A stretch of 21,038 nucleotides of DNA, from NCBI GenBank assembly GCA_041609895.1, contig JBFIPX010000042.1, forward strand, positions 1 through 21,038, in the 5' to 3' direction. The notes beneath the pieces are model-generated. The model ran no database searches. It was not told the DNA's origin and was given only the letters and a program-made list of their open reading frames with translations. Positions 8,646 to 14,591 of the stretch are shown piece by piece. A program made the translations under genes and the position numbers. The stretch comes from JAHHLP01 sp041609895. Its GTDB lineage: Bacteria; Bacteroidota; Rhodothermia; Rhodothermales; JABDKH01. Within the stretch, counting starts at the first letter, position 1; every line of letters begins with the position of its first letter.

Positions 8646-8822
8646 GGGGTGGACTATCGGATGGGCGTCGCGCTCTAGAGAACAGCAAGCTAGCGAGGCG
8701 CAGGATGCTCCGCAAACGGTGCCAAATGCGCACTGTATAGTACGCAAGCGTATGGTTACTAAAGGTTTACGTGAGTAAAGTCGATACCAGAGGAACCACT
8801 ATCCCATGAATCTGTCGGGGTC

Positions 8823-8972
8823 ATGAGAATGCGTTTCCGCATATTGATCCTCATCGTGCTGCTTGCTGGCGGTTACTACATGTATGACGCGTTCATGGAG
8901 TATCGTTCCAAGCCGCCGGTAGACAGTGTCCAGCAGCAGGCAGCCGATGAGATTCGCGGCCAGCTGCCGTAG
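8823..8972 (+). CDS. Small single-pass membrane peptide, hypothetical
   Basis: A 49-codon frame starts at ATG 8823 (or ATG 8829) and ends with TAG. Residues 1-6 are basic (MRMRFR). Residues about 7-19 are strongly hydrophobic (ILILIVLLAGGYY). The rest is polar, with a Gln/Glu/Asp-rich end (VQQQAADEIRGQLP), which gives a plausible N-in single-pass membrane peptide. A GGGG run lies at 8817-8820, close to the start. It reads divergently from the Bat operon. I do not recognise a family and assign no function; a chance frame is possible. Confidence 0.45.
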   Translation: MRMRFRILILIVLLAGGYYMYDAFMEYRSKPPVDSVQQQAADEIRGQLP

Positions 8973-9057
8973 AAGTTAGTCGAGCCTGGTACGGCGCTCG
9001 ATGAGCAGTTTCTAAACGTCAATATCAGACTCACAAGCGGTCATTGGCTTAACGTTA

Positions 9058-9090
9058 TTTTAATATTACTTGTTGCAACAAATAATTTAG
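9058..9090 (+). promoter_or_regulatory. Candidate operator/promoter of yceI with a large palindrome
   Basis: Positions 9065-9086 form a 22-base inverted repeat with 10 of 11 arm positions matching and the perfect core TTGTTGCAACAA (9070-9081). It overlaps TAATTTAG (9083-9090), one mismatch from the Bacteroidota -7 element TAnnTTTG. A weak T-rich -33 candidate lies at 9058-9061, 21 bases upstream. A dimeric repressor binding here would block the promoter; MarR-type regulators are one plausible class. The inverted repeat is directly visible. The promoter and regulator are inference. Confidence 0.5.
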
Positions 9091-9157
9091 GAACGAGTCG
9101 AAGGGTTCAGGTCGCCACGGGGTGATCGTTCTCGAATACGAACAAAAGAATAGAATA

Positions 9158-9784
9158 ATGAGAAACCTGCTTTCCCTCTTGATTCCTGCTCTGCTCGCAG
9201 CGCCGATCGCAGTTCCTGCAAGCGCGGCGTCTAAAACCGACCCCAATGCATCCACTTACAAAGTCGATAAGTCGCACTCCAGAATAGCCTTCCAGGTCCG
9301 TCACCTTGGAATTTCAAAGGTGACAGGAGTCTTTGGGGAGTATGACGTCGACCTGCGTCTCAACCCGTCCGACATTACAACGATGGAAGCTACTGCGACG
9401 GTCGACATTGCATCGATCGACACGGGAGTCGAAAAGCGTGACGGCCACCTGAAATCAGACGATTTTTTCAGCGCCGAGACCTTCCCGCAGATGACATTCA
9501 AATCAACGGCGGTACGGCAAACGTCTGACCAGACGTTTGAGCTAGTAGGAGATCTGACTATTCGTGACGTCACCCGAGAGGTTGTTTTGTCGGGTGAGTT
9601 GGTCGGTCCGGTCGTCGGCCCGATGGGTGGCACCCGAGTCGCCTTTGATGCGAAAGGAACGATTTCTCGATCGGAATTCGGTTTGACATGGAACAAGCTG
9701 ACTGAGGCCGGTGGAATTATCGTTGCAGACGAAGTAGACATTATTCTCGAGTTGCAGGCTGTCGAGGAATTGGTTGGCAGCTGA
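9158..9784 (+). CDS. yceI: YceI-family secreted lipid-binding protein
   Basis: From ATG 9158 the product is 208 residues with a clean signal peptide (MRNLLSLLIPALLAAPIAVP then ASAA), which supports this start over the upstream GTG at 9122. The mature part begins with the family hallmark YKVDKSHSRIAFQVRHLGIS and continues VTGVFGEYDVDL. Later come SIDTGVEKRDGHLKSDDFF and TIRDVTREVVLSGEL. YceI proteins fold as lipocalin-like beta barrels that bind isoprenoid or other amphiphilic lipids in the periplasm. The gene is monocistronic: a palindrome precedes it and a strong terminator follows about 20 bases after the stop. Confidence 0.93.
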   Translation: MRNLLSLLIPALLAAPIAVPASAASKTDPNASTYKVDKSHSRIAFQVRHLGISKVTGVFGEYDVDLRLNPSDITTMEATATVDIASIDTGVEKRDGHLKSDDFFSAETFPQMTFKSTAVRQTSDQTFELVGDLTIRDVTREVVLSGELVGPVVGPMGGTRVAFDAKGTISRSEFGLTWNKLTEAGGIIVADEVDIILELQAVEELVGS

Positions 9785-9803
9785 CAATGCGATCCAACGA
9801 TAG

Positions 9804-9838
9804 GGGCGCCGGCCACGAATGTGGTCGGCGCCCTTTTT
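9804..9838 (+). terminator. Intrinsic terminator after yceI
   Basis: A 13-base-pair stem (9804-9816 with 9821-9833, one G-T wobble) encloses the loop GAAT and is followed by TTTTT at 9834-9838. It starts 19 bases after the yceI stop, separates yceI from purQ and makes both independent units. Confidence 0.92.
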
Positions 9839-9931
9839 CGTTGTGCTAATACGAATTTGCTGATAGCATTCGCCGGGTTGTTACGCTGGTGGCTACCTTT
9901 TCTGGGTTCAGTTTATCAAACCACGAGATCC

Positions 9932-10639
9932 ATGGCTTTCAAATTCGGCGTCATCGTATTCCCGGGGTCCAACTGCGACCACGACGCCTACCATGCCGTA
10001 CAGCACGTGGCGGGTGAACAAGCGCGATTCGTGTGGCACAAGGAGAAGGTGCTCGGAGAAGTCGATGCGGTAGTCATACCGGGAGGCTTCTCTTACGGCG
10101 ACTACCTGCGGTCAGGATCGATTGCCCGTTTCTCGCCCATAATGCAAGATGTGGTTCGCTTTGCACGGGATGGTGGACCGGTGGTCGGGATATGCAATGG
10201 GTTTCAGGTATTGTGTGAAGCGGGCTTGCTGCCCGGCGCATTGATGCGCAACCAGTCGCTAAAGTTTGTCTGCAAGAAGGTGTACCTGCGGGTCGAGAAC
10301 GCAGAAACTGGCTTCACAAGAGCGTACGAGCGTAGACAGGTAATACAGCTGTCGATCGCCCACGGAGAGGGTAATTATTTCGCAGATCGTGACGTTATCC
10401 AAAAACTGGAAGATGCCGGTCGCGTCGTCTTTCGATACGTCGGCGCGGATGGAGAAGCCAACCCCGTATCGAATCCAAACGGATCCCTAAACAGTATCGC
10501 TGGCATCATCAACAGGGAAGGGAACGTTCTAGGCATGATGCCGCATCCGGAACGCTGCGTAGAGTCATTGCTGGGTGGTTCGGATGGCTTGGGACTTTTT
10601 CAATCGATCGTGCAACAGTTTGATGCTGTAGGGACGTGA
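9932..10639 (+). CDS. purQ: Phosphoribosylformylglycinamidine synthase, glutaminase subunit PurQ
   Basis: From ATG 9932 the protein is 235 residues, the normal length for PurQ; a longer frame from 9821 would begin inside the upstream terminator. Family motifs include FGVIVFPGSNCDHDAY (N-terminus) and PGGFSYGDYLRSG (50-62). Catalytic C88 lies in GICNGFQ, and H205/E207 in MMPHPER complete the glutaminase triad. PurQ hydrolyses glutamine and passes ammonia to PurL, which converts FGAR to FGAM in purine synthesis with PurS. Neither purL nor purS is adjacent here, so the complex is assembled from scattered genes. Confidence 0.96.
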   Translation: MAFKFGVIVFPGSNCDHDAYHAVQHVAGEQARFVWHKEKVLGEVDAVVIPGGFSYGDYLRSGSIARFSPIMQDVVRFARDGGPVVGICNGFQVLCEAGLLPGALMRNQSLKFVCKKVYLRVENAETGFTRAYERRQVIQLSIAHGEGNYFADRDVIQKLEDAGRVVFRYVGADGEANPVSNPNGSLNSIAGIINREGNVLGMMPHPERCVESLLGGSDGLGLFQSIVQQFDAVGT

Positions 10640-10678
10640 CGATCGGAGTGGGTTGCCTTGAATTGACGCAACAACGTT

Positions 10679-11302
10679 ATGCCGGGATTAGCTGAAACGC
10701 CAATCACATTACTGCTCATTATTATCAACGCACTGGTTAGTGGGTATGCGTTGTTTGTTGATCCCGAGCTGGTCGACCGCCTTTCATTTCGGCCTGTCGC
10801 GATACTCCGTGACAAGCAATACTATCGATTGATTTCGGCGGGCTTTGTACACGTAGGTCTCGGTCACTTGGCGTTTAACCTGATTACGCTCTACTTCTTC
10901 GGTCCACTGCTCGAGGTGCTACTCGGCATGGTGAACTACACCGTGCTTTATTTCGGGTCGGAACTTGCCGCGCACGGTCTGTCACTGGCACTGCATCACG
11001 AAAACGAATCATACGCCGCTGTGGGTGCGTCCGGGGCAATCAGCGGTGTCCTGTTCGGCTACTGTCTCTTCTTTCCTTTCGAAAAGCTCTACTTCTTTGG
11101 CGTCATCCCGATGTGGTCAATCGTATTTGCTATCGGGTACGTGGTCGTTTCCGTTTACGCGATCAACCGTCGCATGGACGGTCGCCAGGCGGGTGGGATT
11201 GCGCATGAAGCCCATCTGGGTGGGGCAATCGGAGGTCTTATTCTTACGATCATTCTCGAGCCGAGAGCTGTCGAGGTGTTCCTTCGGAACTTCGGCCTCT
11301 AG
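10679..11302 (+). CDS. Rhomboid-family intramembrane serine protease
   Basis: This 207-residue polytopic membrane protein has about six hydrophobic segments. The rhomboid signatures are present: HLAFN (H63-N67, the HxxxN motif of the second helix), GASGAISG with catalytic S118, and HEAHLGGAIGG with catalytic H179. The dyad is intact, so an active protease is expected. The N-terminus is short and there is no extra domain, so this is the minimal bacterial form. It lies 39 bases after purQ, close enough for co-transcription although unrelated in function. Substrates cannot be told from sequence. Confidence 0.93.
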   Translation: MPGLAETPITLLLIIINALVSGYALFVDPELVDRLSFRPVAILRDKQYYRLISAGFVHVGLGHLAFNLITLYFFGPLLEVLLGMVNYTVLYFGSELAAHGLSLALHHENESYAAVGASGAISGVLFGYCLFFPFEKLYFFGVIPMWSIVFAIGYVVVSVYAINRRMDGRQAGGIAHEAHLGGAIGGLILTIILEPRAVEVFLRNFGL

Positions 11303-11384
11303 CGCGTGAAACCGTTATTGTTATGAGAGAAGAGGTCGTTTTTTAGGCGCTAATGGCCGATTGTGTGAGAGATCCGTTATTGTT

Positions 11385-11417
11385 CTTGCACTTGACGTGG
11401 GATCCGGCTTATCTTTC
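11385..11417 (+). promoter_or_regulatory. Weak Bacteroidota-type promoter candidate
   Basis: CTTG (11385-11388) lies 21 bases before TATCTTTC (11410-11417), one mismatch from the TAnnTTTG -7 element. It would drive a short transcript ending at the terminator at 11511-11536. The match could be chance. Confidence 0.25.
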
Positions 11418-11423
11418 TTGTAC

Positions 11424-11536
11424 CTCATGCGTGCCTTGTGAAGCCGTTCTGGGCCGGGCCACCGGTCATCGGTTTCAGACTCAGTCGCATCCGCCCGTGG
11501 GCAACCTAAAAGCCCGGCTTCTGGCCGGGCTTTTTT
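11424..11536 (+). ncRNA. Possible short RNA or 3' region upstream of the terminator
   Basis: Between the weak promoter candidate and the intrinsic terminator lie about 110 bases with small hairpins (for example ACCG-GTCAT-CGGT and GCCC-GT-GGGC) and no convincing reading frame. It may be an independent small RNA or just the long 3' untranslated region of the purQ/rhomboid transcript. I see no match to SRP RNA. Confidence 0.25.
11511..11536 (+). terminator. Intrinsic terminator downstream of the rhomboid gene
   Basis: The perfect stem AGCCCGGC (11511-11518) / GCCGGGCT (11524-11531) with a 5-base loop is followed by six T residues through 11536. It ends transcription coming from purQ and the rhomboid gene, or from a short RNA. 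Confidence 0.88.
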
Positions 11537-11559
11537 GTCTGCGCTGAGACCCACAGACC

Positions 11560-11603
11560 TTTTCCACACATGTGGATTAAGGATGTGAATACATTGTGGA
11601 TCA
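11560..11603. promoter_or_regulatory. Cluster of four DnaA-box-like 9-mers
   Basis: Within 44 bases lie TTTTCCACA (11560-11568, plus) and, on the minus strand, TAATCCACA (11571-11579), GTATTCACA (11584-11592) and TGATCCACA (11595-11603). Three are one change from TTATCCACA; the fourth differs at two positions, or at one position from TTATNCACA. Such a dense cluster suggests DnaA binding, either as part of a replication origin or as control of the promoter that begins 8 bases later. No obvious AT-rich unwinding element is seen next to it. Confidence 0.45.
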
Positions 11604-11610
11604 ATTCTCG

Positions 11611-11639
11611 TTGACAGGTGTCGGGGGCTGGCATATCAT
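11611..11639 (+). promoter_or_regulatory. Near-consensus sigma70-type promoter of the structured RNA
   Basis: TTGACA (11611-11616) is a perfect -35 box. TATCAT (11634-11639) is one base from TATAAT, and the spacer is exactly 17. Expected transcription start is about 11646. Such strong promoters usually drive stable RNAs. No reading frame of merit follows, but a highly structured segment does. Confidence 0.75.
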
Positions 11640-11645
11640 TGCAAT

Positions 11646-12558
11646 CGTGCCTCCGGGCACTGTTCCTTGACGCGACTGAGTCTTTGGGCTGCATGAGGTC
11701 AGCCGGAAAGAATCGAAAGATTCGCCGGGACCAAGAGGTGTACTGCCAGTGGCGCCGGCTTCTGCGCAAGCGGAGGTAATGTCACTGGCCCGGATAACGC
11801 GAGCTTCGCGAAGGGGCTCGGCTTCGGTCGAGTTACCAAACCGCGGGTTTACTCAACGTTAGAAGGCGCTTCTCACCCCGCCCCAGGAGTTCTGGCAAGG
11901 TACCGGGTTCGCCCGGCCATCGGGTCAGAAGGATCGGGGAGATGGGAAGGAAGTGGGGAGCATCTGCATCAGCATGACGTCAAGCCGCGAGGTTTGATAG
12001 TCGGTCGATGTGTTCCGCCAAACCGGTTGAGCAAAGTCGCGGTCGTAGTCACGAAAGTGATTACGACCGATCATGCGGCGGTTTCTGGGGTGTTCGGGCT
12101 TGTCCCGGACATGTTAGGAAATCCGGACGCCGGCTGTCCGATCCGTCGGGTAATGCGAATTACCCGAATGGAAAAGACAGCATGGTTCACGGTACGGCGG
12201 CTAGCGCAGCTGCCTGTCAGCCTGCTGTCATCGGCACAGCAGAATCTAACAGGTAGTGAGCGAAGCAGGCCGCGCTCGACATGAGAATCAGATCATTCCC
12301 TCGGTCGTAAGGCCAAGGCGTGGTCTGAAAAGGACCTTGCTATCAAGCGCCAGCAATCGACACACTGTGTGCCCATGCGGTGTGTAAAATGCCGCCTCTT
12401 CGAGGAGGCAGCGGTTGCAGATCACGCCTCGCAGCGTGGTCTTGAGACAGGCCTCCAACATTTGAACACGCAAAATTGCGCATGCGGTTGAACGGTTCAG
12501 TTGGAGGCCATCGCGTTGGGGGATAAAAGAAAAAAGCTACCTCTCGAGGTGGCTTTTT
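11646..12558 (+). ncRNA. Large structured noncoding RNA, family not recognised
   Basis: About 900 bases between a strong promoter and an intrinsic terminator contain no credible gene but many hairpins with stable tetraloops. GNRA loops cap stems at 11710-11723 (GAAA; extended outward by CCGG/CCGG and GGTC/GACC to 11697-11732), 11761-11780 (GCAA, inside the perfect 7-bp helix 11745-11751/11783-11789), 11980-11997 (GCGA), 12041-12068 (GAAA, 12 bp) and 12146-12167 (GCGA, 9 bp). TTCG loops cap 11817-11832 and 11903-11916. Further stems are 11647-11660, 12091-12111, 12222-12242 inside 12213-12253, and a 10-bp stem 12450-12459/12500-12509. The mismatched pairs are G-T on this strand, so they would be A-C on the other, which supports plus-strand RNA. 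An 11-bp pairing of 11665-11675 with 12511-12521 could close the whole molecule. I could not find the conserved cores of RNase P RNA, tmRNA, SRP RNA or group I/II introns. Whether this is one RNA or two is open. Confidence 0.55.
12531..12558. terminator. Bidirectional intrinsic terminator
   Basis: A 12-bp stem (12531-12542 with 12547-12558, one T-G wobble) with loop CTCG carries A residues on the left and T residues on the right. It can therefore end the plus-strand RNA from the left and the minus-strand HAD-hydrolase transcript from the right, whose stop codon lies about 50 bases away. Confidence 0.88.
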
Positions 12559-12608
12559 CCTTTTGGTGGCTAACCGATCCATGTCGTCGGCCAAGCGAAG
12601 TCGGACCG

Positions 12609-13301
12609 TCAAATCCTGGCCAGCAGATCCGACCATTCGCTGAACACGAACGAACCTGTCGGCAAGTCGCGCCCCCGCTCTTCAGAGAACCAGGCCGCCG
12701 ACCAGCCCGCGCCGACCGCGCCTAGAACATCTGAACGGTACGAGTCACCCACGTAGAGGATCGACCCATCTGTAACGCCCGCCATCTCCTCGGCGCGTCG
12801 GAAGAGTCTCTGGTCCGGTTTGAGAAACCCAACCTCCTCACTGATCACGACGGAGGCTGACCGTTCGCGATAGAGAGGAAACCGTTCGAGTTTCGCATGC
12901 TGCACGTCCGCGAAGCCGTTGGTTATCAGACCGACATCAAACCGGTCCGCCGCTGCCTCGAATGCGTCCCGTGCTCCGTCTATCTCGCGCCAGTGAACGG
13001 CATATCGCTCCATGTAATAGTCGTCCAGATCCCGCCAGGAGACGTCGCTGATTTCGAACGTGTCCACAATATGCCGGAAGCGACGTTCTCGTAGTGTGTG
13101 GCGGTCAATGTCGCCGTCGGCATAGGCATGCCACAGCTCACGGTTTTTTTGGTAATACGAGTCGCGCAGGCGCGACGCGTGAAGCGCAAAGTCACCATCC
13201 CACATTTTCCGTGACAGATCCAGCAAAGCGCTAGCTTCTGCTCCACGATGGTCGAGCAGCGTATCATCCAGGTCGAAGTAGACGAATCGGATCTTCTTCA
13301 C
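12609..13301 (-). CDS. HAD-superfamily hydrolase (YjjG-like nucleotidase/phosphatase)
   Basis: This 230-residue cytosolic enzyme has all four HAD motifs: DLDDT (nucleophile D10, acid/base D12), TNG (127-129), K161 in GFLKPD, and GDSYRSD (D186, D191). The helical cap inserted after motif I places it in subfamily IA. SEEVGFLKPDQRLF and the overall length resemble YjjG-type pyrimidine nucleotidases, but HAD substrates cannot be read from sequence. The start is GTG at 13301, two bases after the preceding gene's stop, so the two are co-transcribed. A bidirectional terminator follows its stop. Confidence 0.9.
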   Translation of the reverse strand: MKKIRFVYFDLDDTLLDHRGAEASALLDLSRKMWDGDFALHASRLRDSYYQKNRELWHAYADGDIDRHTLRERRFRHIVDTFEISDVSWRDLDDYYMERYAVHWREIDGARDAFEAAADRFDVGLITNGFADVQHAKLERFPLYRERSASVVISEEVGFLKPDQRLFRRAEEMAGVTDGSILYVGDSYRSDVLGAVGAGWSAAWFSEERGRDLPTGSFVFSEWSDLLARI

Positions 13302-13303
13302 GC

Positions 13304-14491
13304 CTATTGACCGTCGCCGAGGTGCTTCTCGAGCATGGCATATTCCTTGTCTTTCACCGCACCGATTGACTCGAGGTGATTCAGCAATACCTCATTCGAG
13401 TCCAGTACCCAGCTGAGTTCGCCGGACGAATAGCCGATCTCGTAGGAATTCTCTACGGTGCAGGCAACGAGCACGCTGTCGAGGCCTCTCCCGCGATAAC
13501 CCTTTCGCACGCCCATCAGCATGGTTCTAACCTGCGTGATGCCTCCGAATTTCATCCGAATAAGTAGCTGCAGGATACCTCCCGGCAAAAGTCGACCCTC
13601 GCGAACGTGTGACAGGGCCTGATTGATGTTTGGCAGGCTTAGGGCGAATGCGATCGGCTTCCCTTCGTCCTCAACAATGATTACAAGTTCCGGCTCGACT
13701 ATCTGCTTCATTTCCTTGGCGATCTGTCGGAACTCTGCGTCGGTCATGGGCACGTGACCCCAGTTTTCCGACCATGCCTCGTTGTAGATGTCGAGGATTG
13801 CCAAAGCCTCTTCCTCAAATCGAGACATGTTGATCGTTCGCACCGTGAGGTTAGGATACCTCCGAAGAATCAGGTCTCTTCCTCTCCACAGTTTGTCGAA
13901 CTTCCCATGTTTGCGGTGCAGGAAGTAAGCCCACATGGTCATGGCCCGCTGGTACCCCAATCGCTCGAGGAAGTCGGGATAATACTCCATGTTATATGGC
14001 ATCATCACGAAGGGCTTCTTCTGAAACCCGGAGACGAGCAAGCCCGCCACATCGTTGAGCGAGGGGTTTACAGGCCCTCTGACTGTGGTCATCCCTTGCC
14101 CGCGAAGCCACTCTTCAACAGCGGCATGAAGAGCCTTTGCTACCTCGAAGTCGTTCGCCGTTTCAAAGAAACCGAAGAAGCCGACATCGTCATCGTATTT
14201 CCGCAGGTGCATCCCGTTGGTGATTCCCGCGATTCTCCCAAGTGTTTCACCATCTTCGTTTTCGGCTAGGAAGCATTGCGCACGTCCGTGTTCGAAAAAG
14301 GGATTCTTTTTCGGGGTCAGTAGTCGCTTGACGTCAACGCGGAGTGGCGGCACCCAGTGAGGAGCATTTCGATAGAGGTCATACGGTAATTGTATGAACC
14401 TCTTCAGATCGCGTGAGGTCTCGACCTTGCGTATGCGCACCGACGGAAGAGGCGATTGATTGAGAGAGGGCCAAATATAGGGAACGCTCAA
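13304..14491 (-). CDS. Long GNAT-superfamily protein, candidate bacterial ceramide synthase (acyltransferase)
   Basis: This protein of up to 395 residues contains a GNAT-like C-terminal fold (about 215-385). The acyl-CoA-binding loop motif appears as GVRKGYRGRGLDSVLV, following TQVRTMLM. The N-terminal half begins with RDLKRFIQLPYDLYRNAPHW and VPPLRVDVKRLL, typical of a distinct family of about 380-residue acyltransferase-like proteins. The upstream-most start is TTG at 14491. GTG at 14440 (VRIRKVE) is equally possible, and neither has a good ribosome-binding site. Directly upstream on the same strand lies the serine palmitoyltransferase-like gene. The bacterial ceramide synthase described in Caulobacter is a GNAT-like protein found with SPT, so N-acylation of a sphingoid base is a reasonable guess. 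That function is inferred from fold and context only. Confidence 0.75.
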   Translation of the reverse strand: MSVPYIWPSLNQSPLPSVRIRKVETSRDLKRFIQLPYDLYRNAPHWVPPLRVDVKRLLTPKKNPFFEHGRAQCFLAENEDGETLGRIAGITNGMHLRKYDDDVGFFGFFETANDFEVAKALHAAVEEWLRGQGMTTVRGPVNPSLNDVAGLLVSGFQKKPFVMMPYNMEYYPDFLERLGYQRAMTMWAYFLHRKHGKFDKLWRGRDLILRRYPNLTVRTINMSRFEEEALAILDIYNEAWSENWGHVPMTDAEFRQIAKEMKQIVEPELVIIVEDEGKPIAFALSLPNINQALSHVREGRLLPGGILQLLIRMKFGGITQVRTMLMGVRKGYRGRGLDSVLVACTVENSYEIGYSSGELSWVLDSNEVLLNHLESIGAVKDKEYAMLEKHLGDGQ

Positions 14492-14591
14492 CCAGTAGTC
14501 GTCCCGATTGGATGACCGTCCGCCGATTCCCCGGGACCGCGCAAAGGATTGCGCGCCGAGTTGCGACCCTCCGGGAGTCGGATATCAGAGG

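Noticed and set aside
8646..8747. 34-residue N-terminal extension of the DUF58 protein
   Set aside because: It is Cys-rich, unlike the family, and starting at 8645 gives the normal DUF58 length.
11994..12284. 96-codon plus-strand frame
   Set aside because: It has no domain likeness and lies on top of several tetraloop hairpins that better explain the sequence.
11646..12300. RNase P RNA, tmRNA, SRP RNA or 6S RNA
   Set aside because: The conserved RNase P core (GAGGAAAGTCCGGGC type), tmRNA ends with tRNA-like arm, and the SRP apical loop sequence are all absent; AGGAAATCCGGAC at 12116-12128 is only a superficial likeness.
11646..12558. Group II intron without ORF
   Set aside because: GNRA loops and size would fit, but I find no domain V hairpin with an AGC triad and two-base bulge near the 3' end, and the segment has its own promoter and terminator.
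12343..12636. 97-codon minus-strand frame
   Set aside because: It crosses the bidirectional terminator and the end of the HAD gene; its composition is that of a shadow frame.
14539..14554. Hairpin GCGCAA-AGGA-TTGCGC between the SPT and GNAT genes as a terminator
   Set aside because: It has no T-run on the transcribed strand; it may be a processing or stability hairpin, but nothing supports termination.
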